A stretch of 64,000 nt of DNA, from contig NZ_CP071636.1 of NCBI RefSeq assembly GCF_017357385.1, forward strand, positions 1 to 64,000, in the 5' to 3' direction. Made by a program: the position numbers and the translations under genes. This DNA is from Rhizobium sp. NZLR1 (GTDB taxonomy: Bacteria > Pseudomonadota > Alphaproteobacteria > Rhizobiales > Rhizobiaceae). This document shows, piece after piece, positions 8,682 through 17,650 of this stretch (positions are counted from its first letter, which is position 1; each line of letters begins with the position of its first letter). The notes below the pieces were generated by a model, which saw only the letters and a list, made by a program, of their open reading frames with translations, had not been told where the DNA came from and made no database searches.

Positions 8682-9869
8682 ATGAGTTTTACCGGCCTGC
8701 CTTCGGAAGCCGTGCCCGCCCTGATGACTGGGCTTATCACCCCGCACCCCTCCATTCAGGGCCGGGCTGATGCCTATCTGCCCTCCCCTTGCATCCAGAA
8801 CCATGCGGCCAATCTCGCCTTTCTGCCGGACGGCACGCTGACCTGCGTCTGGTTCGGCGGCACGATGGAGGGCATGGGTGATATTTCGATTTACATGTCG
8901 CGGCTGGCACCGGGCTCCCAGCGCTGGTCCAAGCCGGAGAAGATGAGCGACGACCCAGAGAAATCCGAGCAAAATCCGTTGATTTTCAACGCTCCGGACG
9001 GGAAAACATGGCTGCTCTACACCTCACAGACCTCCGGCAATCAGGATGGCTCTGTTGTCAAATGCCGGATATCGGGGGATGGCGGTAAAAGCTTCGGCCC
9101 GGTTCGCATCCTCTGCGACAGTCCCGGCACCTTCGTTCGCCAGCAGATCGTCGTCAACGACCGGGGCGACTGGCTGCTTCCGGTTTTCCGCTGCGTCGGC
9201 CTCAACGGCCAGCGCTGGAGTGGCGACGCCGATACGGCGGCGGTGCTGATCTCACGAGACGGCGGCGCCAGCTGGCAGATGCGCGATATTCCAGACAGTA
9301 TCGGCGCCGTGCACATGAACATCCTGCCGCTCGGCGGCGACGAGATGGTCGCCTTCTACCGCAACCGCTTCGCCGAGAGCGTTCTTTCCAGCAGATCGAC
9401 CGACGGCGGCGAAACCTGGAGCGTGCCCGAGCCCACCGAACTGCCGAACAACAACTCCTCGATCCAGGCTACCATCCTGAATGATGGAGCGATCGCAATG
9501 GTTTACAACCATTCGAATGCCGGCATGTCGGACGCGCGGCGTCAGTCCCTCTATGACGAAATCGAAGGCGACGAGCCCAAAGAGGCCACTATGGTCGCCG
9601 CCGATATCGGCCGCAAGGCGGTCTGGGGTGTTCCGCGTGCGCCGCTCAGCTTCGCGATATCGAGGGATGGCGGCAGAAGTTTTCCGCATCGCATCGATCT
9701 CGATACCGGCGACGGCTTCTGCCTCAGCAACAATTCGAAGGACTCGCTGAACCGCGAATTCTCCTACCCCTCGATCATCCAGGGCAGCGACGGCACGCTC
9801 CATGTGGCCTACACCTACTACCGGCGCGCCATCAAATATGTGCGGCTTGCCCCGCAATCCCTGCCGTAA
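8682..9869 (+). CDS. Sialidase-fold (BNR/Asp-box) protein, no export signal
   Basis: 395 residues from the ATG at 8682 (GGAG seven bases upstream); the longer open frame overlaps the aldolase gene. Four Asp-box-like motifs (SGDGGKSF, SRDGGASW, STDGGETW, SRDGGRSF) mark a six-bladed beta-propeller of the BNR_2 type. The C-terminal REFSYPSI and HVAYTYYRR blocks occur in rhizobial and environmental sialidase-like proteins. I see no Sec or Tat signal, so it probably acts in the cytoplasm on an imported glycoside. True sialidase activity is doubtful because no other sialic-acid genes are visible. Confidence 0.82.
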   Translation: MSFTGLPSEAVPALMTGLITPHPSIQGRADAYLPSPCIQNHAANLAFLPDGTLTCVWFGGTMEGMGDISIYMSRLAPGSQRWSKPEKMSDDPEKSEQNPLIFNAPDGKTWLLYTSQTSGNQDGSVVKCRISGDGGKSFGPVRILCDSPGTFVRQQIVVNDRGDWLLPVFRCVGLNGQRWSGDADTAAVLISRDGGASWQMRDIPDSIGAVHMNILPLGGDEMVAFYRNRFAESVLSSRSTDGGETWSVPEPTELPNNNSSIQATILNDGAIAMVYNHSNAGMSDARRQSLYDEIEGDEPKEATMVAADIGRKAVWGVPRAPLSFAISRDGGRSFPHRIDLDTGDGFCLSNNSKDSLNREFSYPSIIQGSDGTLHVAYTYYRRAIKYVRLAPQSLP

Positions 9870-10225
9870 GCGAGCCGGCGGCCGAAAATTGTAAATCTGT
9901 GTCCGGTCGAGCGCGAAAGCATGCAGGCTGGAACTGGCGTTGATCGGCATCGCGAGAGAATGTGACAACATCTCCGCGCTGTTCGGCACCGACGCAAATG
10001 GCGGCCCATCCTTCATGTTCGAATGCCAGTTCATCGAACAATTTACCGTAACAATCTGATATTCAATAAGATATTGACGCGCCGACGTCAGTTTGAACCG
10101 CATTTGACGCCATGTTCGGCGATAAAAATTTACTCACCTGGGAATGCTGGCTTGACATTAATCTTACAACTTTACATTAAAGACAGACGACATCGCCGCA
10201 AGGTCTTTGCAGGGAGGACTGGTTC
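9870..10225. promoter_or_regulatory. Gene-free stretch with probable promoter for the dehydrogenase gene
   Basis: 356 bases without a convincing gene on either strand. The right half is AT-rich and contains TTGACA at 10152-10157 followed at 15-17 bases by TACATT/CATTAA (10173-10180), a weak sigma70-type promoter for the gene at 10226. No terminator stem with a T-run was found after the sialidase-fold gene, so read-through is also possible. Confidence 0.4.
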
Positions 10226-11359
10226 ATGGCCAGCTTGGATTCGCCAATCACGATCGTTCGGCCGCACCTGATCGAATTCGGCATCGGCACGGCGGGAAAG
10301 CTCGGCAAATGGGCTGCCGAAAAGGGCTATCGGCGCATGCTTGTCATCTCCGATGCCTTCAATGCCTCGCGCATCGACGTGCTGGAGCTGAAGGGCGAAG
10401 TGACGGTCTTTGCTGAAGTGACGCCCGAGCCGGACACGGCCAATCTCGAAAAAGTCCTGGCCGCGGCCAACGGCGCCAACGCCGAACTGATCGTCGGCTT
10501 CGGTGGCGGCAGCGCCATGGACCTGGCAAAACTTGCCGCCGTTCTTGCCGGCTCCGCGCAGACGCTGCATGACGTCGTCGGCCCCAACAAGGTGCATGGG
10601 CCGCGTAAGGCAGCACTCGCCCAGGTACCGACCACCTCGGGCACCGGCAGCGAGGCCGGCATCCGCGCGCTGGTCACCGATCCGGCCACTATGGCGAAGC
10701 TTGCCGTCGAAAGCCTGCATATGCTGGCCGACATCGCCGTCATCGATCCGGCCCTGACCTTCAGCGTGCCGGCCCGCACGACAGCCGCTACCGGCATCGA
10801 CGCGATGGCCCATTGCGTCGAGGCTTTCACCAATCGCAAGGCCCATCCGATGGTCGATATCTATGCGATCGAGGGAACGCGGCTGGTCGGCAAATATCTC
10901 GCCCGTGCCGTCAAGGATGGTAACGACGGCGAGGCGCGCGCCGGCCTGTCGCTCGCCTCGCTGTACGGCGGTTTCTGCCTTGGCCCGGTCAACACTGCCG
11001 GCGGCCATGCGCTTGCCTATCCCCTCGGCACGCGCTGGCATGTTGCCCATGGCGCGGCGAACGCGCTGATCTTTCCGCATGTGCTTGCCTTCAACACGCT
11101 GGCCGCCCCGGAAAAGACCAAGACGGTGATGGCGGCTCTCGGACGTCAAACCTCGGAAACCATCGCATCCGTCTTCGATGCGGCTTACGCTTTCTGCGCC
11201 GAACTCGGTATCGAGATGAAGCTCTCCGGCCTCGGCGTGCCGGAAAGCGATCTCGACGCCATGGCCGACGATGCCTTTGCCATTCGCCGTCTGCTCGACA
11301 ATAATCCGCGCGATCTCACACGTGCCGACATCCGCTCGATTTACGCAGCCGCGTTGTAG
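10226..11359 (+). CDS. Iron-containing alcohol dehydrogenase family protein
   Basis: 377 residues, strong AGGGAGGA seven bases before the ATG. NAD(P)-binding [12 protein letters not shown] lies near residue 92. The metal-ligand region is complete: [22 protein letters not shown] and [15 protein letters not shown] supply the Asp and three His that bind Fe2+ or Zn2+ in this family. Relatives include maleylacetate reductases and various alcohol/polyol dehydrogenases. It sits 11 bases upstream of the PdxA2-like gene, so the two are co-transcribed. It may oxidise or reduce a C4-C6 intermediate made by the aldolase. Confidence 0.9.
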   Translation: MASLDSPITIVRPHLIEFGIGTAGKLGKWAAEKGYRRMLVISDAFNASRIDVLELKGEVTVFAEVTPEPDTANLEKVLAAANGANAELIVGFGGGSAMDLAKLAAVLAGSAQTLHDVVGPNKVHGPRKAALAQVPTTSGTGSEAGIRALVTDPATMAKLAVESLHMLADIAVIDPALTFSVPARTTAATGIDAMAHCVEAFTNRKAHPMVDIYAIEGTRLVGKYLARAVKDGNDGEARAGLSLASLYGGFCLGPVNTAGGHALAYPLGTRWHVAHGAANALIFPHVLAFNTLAAPEKTKTVMAALGRQTSETIASVFDAAYAFCAELGIEMKLSGLGVPESDLDAMADDAFAIRRLLDNNPRDLTRADIRSIYAAAL

Positions 11360-11370
11360 AAGGGACTTTT

Positions 11371-12387
11371 ATGATGGACAGGAATGCGAAAGTCGCCGTG
11401 ACGCTCGGCGATCCGGCCGGTGTCGGCCCTGAGGTGATCGTCAAGGCCTTGGCGGCCCTTCCGAGCGAAGAGCGCCGCGATTTCGTCATCGTCGGCAATG
11501 TCGAAGCGCTGGAGCGCGCCGACCGCGTCACCGGCACCGGTCTGCGGTTCGGGCCCGCCGATCGCCCCGGTGACGACAGGATCGCCGTAGATGAGGTTGC
11601 GCTCGGCGCGGCCCTGCCCGAGATCGGCAAGGTCAGCCCGGTCGCCGGCGATGCCTCGGTGCGCTATATCACCCGCGCGGTCGATCTTGCGATGTCTGGT
11701 GAAGCCGATGTCATCGTCACCGCGCCGATCAACAAGGAAGCGATGAACCTTGCCGGCCATCACCATGACGGCCATACCGGGCTTCTCGCCCACCTCACGG
11801 GCTCGAAGAGTTCCTTCATGCTGCTTGCCTCCGAGCGGCTGAACACCATCCACGTCTCCACCCACATCTCGCTGAAAGGCGCGATCGAACGCGCCAAGAC
11901 CGAGCGGGTGCTCGCCACTATCGAAGCAGGCCATAAGCATTTCCTGAGGCTTGGCAAGAAGGCGCGCATCGCCGTTGCCGGCCTCAATCCGCATTGCGGC
12001 GAAAATGGCCTGTTCGGCACTGAGGACACGGAATTCCTGGCGCCCGCCGTCGAGCAGGCGCAGGCGAAGGGCATCGACGTCGTCGGCCCGATCTCCGCCG
12101 ACACGGTGTTCGCCCGCGCCTATAACGGCGCCTTCGATCTGGTCATCGCCCAATATCACGACCAGGGCCACATCCCGATCAAGCTCGTCGCCTTCGAGAC
12201 GGCGGTCAACGTCTCGCTCGGCCTGCCGATCGACCGCGTCTCGGTCGACCACGGCACCGCCTTCGACATTGCCGGCACCGGCAAGGCCAACCACGTCAAC
12301 ATGCTCTCGGCCATCGCCTATGCCCGGCTGATGGCGCGCTCGCCGCGGCGGGATGTTATTGAGCTCGGCGGGTCCGTACAGCCATAG
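11371..12387 (+). CDS. pdxA2: PdxA2-like 4-phospho-sugar-acid dehydrogenase (4-hydroxythreonine-4-phosphate dehydrogenase family)
   Basis: 338 residues. The metal-binding histidines are in GHHHDGHTG (about 130-136) and YHDQGHIP (about 263), and the family's closing [12 protein letters not shown] is intact. PdxA acts in vitamin B6 synthesis; the PdxA2 branch instead oxidatively decarboxylates D-threonate/erythronate 4-phosphate to dihydroxyacetone phosphate. A DUF1537 kinase in the same cluster strongly suggests the PdxA2 role. The last 32 bases overlap the convergent acyltransferase gene. An 11-residue stretch ([10 protein letters not shown]) is echoed in DNA at 16363-16398. Confidence 0.88.
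   Translation: MMDRNAKVAVTLGDPAGVGPEVIVKALAALPSEERRDFVIVGNVEALERADRVTGTGLRFGPADRPGDDRIAVDEVALGAALPEIGKVSPVAGDASVRYITRAVDLAMSGEADVIVTAPINKEAMNLAGHHHDGHTGLLAHLTGSKSSFMLLASERLNTIHVSTHISLKGAIERAKTERVLATIEAGHKHFLRLGKKARIAVAGLNPHCGENGLFGTEDTEFLAPAVEQAQAKGIDVVGPISADTVFARAYNGAFDLVIAQYHDQGHIPIKLVAFETAVNVSLGLPIDRVSVDHGTAFDIAGTGKANHVNMLSAIAYARLMARSPRRDVIELGGSVQP
12117..12138 (+). repeat. 22-bp direct repeat, copy 1 (inside pdxA2)
   Basis: This 22-base sequence (CGCCTATAACGG...CTTCGAT), encoding the AYNGAFD stretch of the PdxA2-like protein, recurs exactly and in the same orientation at 16377-16398, beyond the polysaccharide islet. A match this long is not expected by chance within 64 kb. Confidence 0.7.
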
Positions 12388-13447
12388 TTTTGTCTAGGAA
12401 ACGAGCGGTTACATAAGCAAAACATACGACTGCGCTGAGAAGCACGAAGAAGGCGAGAGGGCCATTCACCCCGATCGACCCGGCAACTGGCTTGAAAACA
12501 CCGATCACACCTCGGTGCAAGATGTAGACGGGGTAGGAGATATACCCGATCCACGTCGCCAACGCCTCTAATTTTGCAGGCATCTCCAAAAAGAGGCCAA
12601 GCATCACGATGAGCGGCGCCAAAGCCATCGCGAACATCAAATCGTAATAAGGCCGCAGCACGGACGGAACCGGCGCTGCGATGCAGATCATCAGAAGCAG
12701 GCATGGCACTAAGGCGGTCCAACCCTTCCTCCAGGCGGGCATACCACCGAATAGACGGCTGATCACGACCCCTGCAGTAAATGAAAACATTACTCGTGGG
12801 AGTCCACCTATCGCGGAAGGCCACTCCCAGCCGATATTCAACATACCGTACTTAAGACCGACACAAACCAATAATGCAGCCGAGACCAAGGCAACGAGAC
12901 AAAGGGCGCGGATAGAGAGCCGAAAAAGCCAACATGCAAAGAGTATGTTCACCAACAGTTCCCAGAACATCGACCATGCCGGGCCATTGATTGGAAACAT
13001 CCCCTGCATTGGGTTGGCTTGAAGGAAATACATCGGGCTGGGCAGAAAAGCCCCGTTAGCAACTGTCGACACCAGCAGGTCAACGACACTTTGGCCTCTC
13101 AGCCCCCAGCTTGTCAGCAGAATGATCTGTACGAGACCGACTAAAATTCCGATCAGATAGAGCGGATAAAGACGTTTGATTCGTGCCGTCATAAACGCCT
13201 GGAATGGCAGACCGCGCGAAAGCCTTTTTCCGTAAATGTCCGCGATAATAAATCCGCTGAGAACGAAGAAAAAGTCGACTGCCAGATAAGCGGAGGGGGC
13301 ATATCTCTCTTGGAAATGTGTAGCCACAACGCAAATTGCGGCAAACCCGCGCATTGCATCGAGAGAATAGTAACGGCTGCGGTCGGTAATCGAGACTCCT
13401 CCGTTGTCAATCACCGGTGGCGCATAACCGCGGTCGAGACTGGTCAT
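12356..13447 (-). CDS. Acyltransferase family 3 membrane protein (OafA/ExoZ type)
   Basis: 363 residues, about ten membrane helices. The signature [13 protein letters not shown] near residue 34 and [14 protein letters not shown] mark the acyltransferase-3 family, which O-acetylates or O-succinylates surface or extracellular polysaccharides at the inner membrane. Base composition is more AT-rich than the neighbouring catabolic genes. The TAA at 12356-12358 lies inside the 3' end of convergent pdxA2. It is the last gene of a leftward trio with a flippase and a pyruvyl transferase. Confidence 0.87.
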   Translation of the reverse strand: MTSLDRGYAPPVIDNGGVSITDRSRYYSLDAMRGFAAICVVATHFQERYAPSAYLAVDFFFVLSGFIIADIYGKRLSRGLPFQAFMTARIKRLYPLYLIGILVGLVQIILLTSWGLRGQSVVDLLVSTVANGAFLPSPMYFLQANPMQGMFPINGPAWSMFWELLVNILFACWLFRLSIRALCLVALVSAALLVCVGLKYGMLNIGWEWPSAIGGLPRVMFSFTAGVVISRLFGGMPAWRKGWTALVPCLLLMICIAAPVPSVLRPYYDLMFAMALAPLIVMLGLFLEMPAKLEALATWIGYISYPVYILHRGVIGVFKPVAGSIGVNGPLAFFVLLSAVVCFAYVTARFLDKTMAVRTRRAQ

Positions 13448-13535
13448 CTTATCGATATCCTATGACACTTTATCTGAGGGGCGTGCACAGCGGTCGGCTC
13501 CTCCGCAGTACGGTCGCTGCGGAGGAGCCGAGATA

Positions 13536-15062
13536 TCACGATTGATGGGCGATAGGGTCGACAATTGCGTCCCTATTGGTCTTGCGCTGCCGTACCTGCT
13601 TTATACTGCCGATCAAGACATTCAAACGAGCCCTGCAAAGGGCAAATATCAGGCAGCAGTACGCAATCCCGCCTGCAACGATTTCCACGGCCAACCGTGG
13701 ATAAGGCGACCAATGAATCAGCGATTCGTGCAGGAGCAAAACGACGGCAACCATTCCCGCACAAGCCAGGCTTGGCCGAAGGAATTGCATCAGATAGGCC
13801 CCGACGCTCAGCTCTATATGCCGCGAAACCTTCCAACTGGTGATCGGCCAAAACAACAGAACTTCGACCATAATGGCGAAAACAATTGTTGTGACGCCAT
13901 AGGGATAAAGAATTGCGATGGTCAGGAGCGTGAGGAGATTTCGCGCCAGCTGGTAGTAAAACCACCAATCCATCTCCCCTTGGCTCTTTATCAAGGATGC
14001 CTGCACGTAGCCGATCCCAGCCATCAACCCGATGACGCAGTAGAACCGGACTGGCCAAACGGCCTCGATCCAATGTGCGCCGAAAATAGTGGTGATCGCA
14101 TCACCGGCAACTGCGGCAAGGCCAATGAACACCGGGTACGACACCAGAGAGCAGCCGAAGGTTGCCATCAGGAATGCTTCTCGAACTTTCTTCGGATCGC
14201 TTCGCAATGAGGAAAGCAACACGTGCGTGACGGATGTTAAGCCCCCGGCGATAACGTTGTTGATCATATCAAACAAACGCTTCGAAAAGTTATAGATACC
14301 GAGTGCCGATGGGCTCAAGAGCACGCCGATGATCAAGTTGTCCAAGCTCATGGTCTGTAAGAACCGAGTGCCAGAAGCAAAAAAGCCATAGTGAAGAAGG
14401 TCGTTCAGGCTTGCTCTCTTCAAGTGCAGTCCAGGCGACCACCCCGCACCCCAGAAGGCAGCGCCGCATGATGCCGCCGTGGCCGCGATCTGTGCAATCG
14501 CCAGCGCCCACAAGCCGAAGCCCGCGAGAACCAATATAAGGCAAATGCAAGCAGACGTGATCGTGGCGATGACGGTACGGACGGCCACCAGATGGAATGA
14601 CATCTTTCTATTGACAATCGCATTCGGAACGATGGCCGTGAAATCGAAGAAGACCTTCAGCCCTATGATGTAAATAAGGTACGTGACTTCCTTATGCCCC
14701 ACGTATGCCGCGATTGGCGACGCGGCTAAACACAAAACTCCGTAGACCAAAAATGAAAAGACGAGGGAAAGTAGGAATATGGTATCGAGATGGCTACGCC
14801 TTATTTCGGCTCTCTGTATGATTGCTTCACCAAACGCAGTCGGTCCAAAACTGCCTGCAAACGACACGATACTGAATGCCAAGGCGACAAGACCGAAATC
14901 CTGCGGTTGGAGAACGCGAGACGTCACCACGAAAACCGCGAAGGTGAGGACTGTCGGAATAAGCGTACTCATCGCCGACCAGAAGGCACCCGTTACGGCT
15001 GCGGCGGATCGGTTCTTACTGACATGGCTGAATAGAATATCATCGTCTCGTGCAAGCGACAA
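13536..15062 (-). CDS. Polysaccharide flippase (Wzx/RfbX-like, MATE-type fold)
   Basis: 508 residues, 12-14 predicted membrane helices beginning GAFWSAMSTLIPTVLTFAVF. It resembles lipopolysaccharide-biosynthesis/oligosaccharide flippases that move lipid-linked repeat units across the inner membrane. I chose the TTG at 15062 because AGGAG lies seven bases upstream. The frame extends to a TTG at 15164, but that would overlap the upstream gene by 82 bases and add an arginine/serine-rich stretch that looks non-coding. It lies in the lower-GC islet. Confidence 0.85.
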   Translation of the reverse strand: MSLARDDDILFSHVSKNRSAAAVTGAFWSAMSTLIPTVLTFAVFVVTSRVLQPQDFGLVALAFSIVSFAGSFGPTAFGEAIIQRAEIRRSHLDTIFLLSLVFSFLVYGVLCLAASPIAAYVGHKEVTYLIYIIGLKVFFDFTAIVPNAIVNRKMSFHLVAVRTVIATITSACICLILVLAGFGLWALAIAQIAATAASCGAAFWGAGWSPGLHLKRASLNDLLHYGFFASGTRFLQTMSLDNLIIGVLLSPSALGIYNFSKRLFDMINNVIAGGLTSVTHVLLSSLRSDPKKVREAFLMATFGCSLVSYPVFIGLAAVAGDAITTIFGAHWIEAVWPVRFYCVIGLMAGIGYVQASLIKSQGEMDWWFYYQLARNLLTLLTIAILYPYGVTTIVFAIMVEVLLFWPITSWKVSRHIELSVGAYLMQFLRPSLACAGMVAVVLLLHESLIHWSPYPRLAVEIVAGGIAYCCLIFALCRARLNVLIGSIKQVRQRKTNRDAIVDPIAHQS

Positions 15063-15082
15063 AACTGAGCTCCTACGGGCAA

Positions 15083-16183
15083 TCAAACTATAGAGGGTTG
15101 AGGGACGAGATCCGGGGCGGGAAGACCGGGACGCAGATCTATCGGTCGACTTGACTTGTACCAAGCACCGTTCATCTCATACGGAAGGCGGGACATTGCC
15201 GCCAAAAGCTCACTGGCATTTGCCGCCTTTTCCACCAGGAGAGTGTCGCCAGTCCAGCTACTGATGAAGTCGTGCAGTTTGCTTCCGTTTCTCGCAACCG
15301 CGACATGCGGCTTATTGATCAAAAGACAGAGAGCATGACCATGTAAACGGTTGGTGATTATCCGTTGCGCGCCGGACAGCATCTTCACGCCATAATCGAC
15401 ATACCGAGCAGCGACATCCTCATGATGTTGGGCCACCATCTCGGAACGGCTGAAGCCACGCCGCATTGCGGCCTTGACGACACTCGACTTGCGCAAGCGC
15501 GACAAACTATCCGGACCGCTGATCCAATTGGTAAGGGGTCCGTCAACGATCGCTCGGGCTTCAGCTAGATCAACGTCGTCCTCTCCAAAAGGCTGCATGA
15601 CGTATAATACCCTGAGAGGATCAGCTTCGAATGGTTTAAGCAGCCCGATACCGAATGCCGTGTCCGGCCCAGCTTCGACATCGCAATCGAAGTTCGCCTT
15701 TGCCAGATCGAAACTTTGCTCATCGCGCGTCATAAAGAAAAAATTGCGATGCCTCCCAATCGTACGCTTCGCGTACTCCATCAGTGCCTCGTTAGCGAAA
15801 TCGATTGTCTGAGGCATCTGAATGATGGTTCGATCCGGATATTTGCACGCCAGGCGATAGCGAATATCATCTCTGCCGGTCCGAGCATCTCCGAAGTCGG
15901 CCCACCCGCAAATGAATATTGGCGCGTCGCCGGGAGTGTCTTTTATTTCATTAATACTTTGAAGTGATCCGCCGGTAAGCACCGGCAGGCGCCCTGTCAC
16001 ATCCTGCAATACTTTTGCCAATCCCAACCAACTTGCGTGGTGGCCGGGATCTTTATTGGATGGAAAATCCATTATAATGTAAGGTTGTCCTCTACTAACA
16101 AATTTCCTTACCGATTTAATCAACTTTTCTTGCAGTCGCCGTATTGCAACTTCGCCGAGATGATACATATATTCTACTTGCAT
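15083..16183 (-). CDS. Polysaccharide pyruvyl transferase family protein
   Basis: About 366 residues from the ATG at 16183; a TTG at 16228 is an alternative with no ribosome-binding site. The C-terminal half has the family pattern: MPQTIDFAN, FFMTRDEQSFDLAK, and ITNRLHGHALCLLINKP, the last being the conserved RxHG block of pyruvyl transferases (ExoV, CsaB, WcaK). It would transfer pyruvate from phosphoenolpyruvate to a sugar as a ketal, giving the polymer negative charge. Its stop overlaps the longest reading of the flippase frame. The 5' end is notably AT-rich. Confidence 0.82.
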   Translation of the reverse strand: MQVEYMYHLGEVAIRRLQEKLIKSVRKFVSRGQPYIIMDFPSNKDPGHHASWLGLAKVLQDVTGRLPVLTGGSLQSINEIKDTPGDAPIFICGWADFGDARTGRDDIRYRLACKYPDRTIIQMPQTIDFANEALMEYAKRTIGRHRNFFFMTRDEQSFDLAKANFDCDVEAGPDTAFGIGLLKPFEADPLRVLYVMQPFGEDDVDLAEARAIVDGPLTNWISGPDSLSRLRKSSVVKAAMRRGFSRSEMVAQHHEDVAARYVDYGVKMLSGAQRIITNRLHGHALCLLINKPHVAVARNGSKLHDFISSWTGDTLLVEKAANASELLAAMSRLPYEMNGAWYKSSRPIDLRPGLPAPDLVPQPSIV

Positions 16184-16485
16184 TTTCAAAATTCGACCAG
16201 CAATTACATGCCCAAGTTTAGAAGTCAATTGGACTATCGTGCGTCATAGCTACGCACCAAACTTGCCTTACTTTTAACGTAAATAATGATGACGAGGTTC
16301 GGACCTTGCGCGCTCCGGAAGCATGACAAGGTCGTTGTGCTTGGCAGCGAAGGCAGCAGGTCGCCGCTTTTGCTCACGCCTATAACGGCGCCTTCGATTG
16401 GCGCGTTCGACGGCGGCAGACGGCGTCACCCCGACATTGGAAAGGGTAACGGCGCGGAAGGACGCGATTGCGACCGACCGCCCCA
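16184..16485. other. Gene-free stretch holding the right border of the polysaccharide islet
   Basis: About 300 bases with no convincing gene. The left part is AT-rich and presumably holds the islet promoter. The right part returns to high GC and contains the 22-bp repeat of pdxA2 at 16377-16398. Small open frames here lack ribosome-binding sites and family motifs. Confidence 0.5.
16377..16398 (+). repeat. 22-bp direct repeat, copy 2
   Basis: Exact copy of 12117-12138. Read in the pdxA2 frame, the DNA from 16363 gives AFAHAYNGAFDW, close to [11 protein letters not shown] of the enzyme; similarity stops on both sides. It may be a residual pdxA2 fragment or a recombination footprint. Confidence 0.6.
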
Positions 16486-16968
16486 TCACATCCCGAACAG
16501 ACGGTGATCCCAGAAGACGGGTTGGTGGAGGCTGACCGTGAGCGATGAGAATTCCGGGTGGGCCGGATTGATCAGCACGTTGCGGTCGACGCGGGCGACG
16601 ACGCTCGGCACCAGCAGGATGGCGCTGCGCTTTTCCTGGCACCAGTTTTCGCCGAACGCCTTGCTGACAACAGCCGGCATGCTGTCCCAGCCCGGCAGCG
16701 CCGGTTCGGAGAAGACCTCGTAGCTGAGCCCGCGCGGCATGGTGATCGTGACATAGTGCTGGTTGGGCGGCAGCCTGCCGCTGCCATGGACGAGCTTTTC
16801 GAGCAGCGCGGTCGAATAGTGCTCGCTCGTATAGATGATCGGGCTGCCCGACGCGTTCCACCGCCCCGGCGCGATGGTCGAGCCTGTGGCATCGAAGATC
16901 GGGTAGGTTCCATTGGGATCGCCGATGCGGACGGATGTCAGCGTGCGGTCAAGAAGCTGTGCGCTCAC
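16486..16968 (-). CDS. RES-domain toxin
   Basis: 160 residues. The RES fold is recognisable from the conserved Arg in GRWNASG, followed by IIYTSEHYSTALLEKLVHG with its Glu, and a C-terminal hydrophobic stretch. RES toxins (ParT, MbcT, Res) deplete NAD+ or ADP-ribosylate a host enzyme, arresting growth. The ATG overlaps the stop of the upstream Xre/ParS-type gene (ATGA), the usual antitoxin-then-toxin order with translational coupling. Confidence 0.9.
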   Translation of the reverse strand: MSAQLLDRTLTSVRIGDPNGTYPIFDATGSTIAPGRWNASGSPIIYTSEHYSTALLEKLVHGSGRLPPNQHYVTITMPRGLSYEVFSEPALPGWDSMPAVVSKAFGENWCQEKRSAILLVPSVVARVDRNVLINPAHPEFSSLTVSLHQPVFWDHRLFGM

Positions 16969-17396
16969 GCAGCGCTGCCGTATTTCAGGCTTCCAAGGAT
17001 ATCGAGCACGAGTTCGCCGCCGATCTCGCTCTGGATGACGACGTCGATCGGCCGCCTGTCCTCCAACATCGCATGCGGGCGAAACAGGAAATCACGCGCC
17101 TCGGCCTCGGTCTGCCAGACATCGAGCGCCAGCCCCCAGACCCGCGCGAGGCGGGCGAGCCTTATGCCCTCGTCGGAGGAGAGCCGATGCTTGGACTTGC
17201 GCCGCTCATAGGTGGCTTTGGGAACGAGCCGGTATTTGAACTGGAGATCATCAGGCGCCAGAAGCAGCGCCATGCGGTCAAGCGCCTTGACCGGCAGTCC
17301 CGCCTCAATGCTGGAAAGCAAGCCGAAGGCCGAGCGCGACGCCGGCTCCCTGGAGGGTAGCCCGAGAACATCGGCAACGGCAGCAAATCCCATCAT
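16965..17396 (-). CDS. Xre/ParS/MbcA-type antitoxin
   Basis: 143 residues from the ATG at 17396 (a second ATG follows at once). A helical N-terminal DNA-binding part (KATYERRKSKHRLSSDEGIRLARLARVW) leads into the C-terminal DUF2384 toxin-binding region (IDVVIQSEIGGELVLDILGSLKYG). It neutralises the RES toxin encoded immediately downstream and probably represses the pair by binding the inverted repeat at 17412-17444. Confidence 0.9.
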   Translation of the reverse strand: MMGFAAVADVLGLPSREPASRSAFGLLSSIEAGLPVKALDRMALLLAPDDLQFKYRLVPKATYERRKSKHRLSSDEGIRLARLARVWGLALDVWQTEAEARDFLFRPHAMLEDRRPIDVVIQSEIGGELVLDILGSLKYGSAA

Positions 17397-17411
17397 GATC
17401 GTGGATCCTTT

Positions 17412-17444
17412 TCACATGAGGTTATATTTAGTCTCATGTGAGAC
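17412..17444 (-). promoter_or_regulatory. Inverted-repeat operator upstream of the antitoxin gene
   Basis: Perfect 9-base arms TCACATGAG (17412-17420) and CTCATGTGA (17433-17441) flank a 12-base AT-rich spacer that reads AATATAA on the coding strand, a plausible -10. A second overlapping repeat, GTCTCA-TG-TGAGAC, covers 17431-17444. The location just before the antitoxin start fits autorepression. Confidence 0.6.
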
Positions 17445-17650
17445 GATGTTCAATAGCGCCATTCCGCTTATCTTCGAGAACAGCGGATTGCCGCATTCCG
17501 TCGACGGACCGGTCGCGGGAAACCGCAGCCAGGGATGCGCTCTCGCTCCCTCCACTCTTTTCCCCGAAGATCGTTCTTTTGGAAATTCGTTCCTCCTCAT
17601 TCGCATTAATCTAGTTAATCTATAGACATAATTAATTGGAGAGAGTGGTA

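Noticed and set aside
15063..15164. N-terminal extension of the flippase to a TTG at 15164
   Set aside because: Would overlap the upstream gene by 82 bases, with low-complexity Arg/Ser residues; the TTG at 15062 has a good AGGAG.
16274..16861. Leftward 195-codon open frame overlapping the RES toxin
   Set aside because: Out of frame with the toxin, arginine/proline-rich, and no ribosome-binding site.
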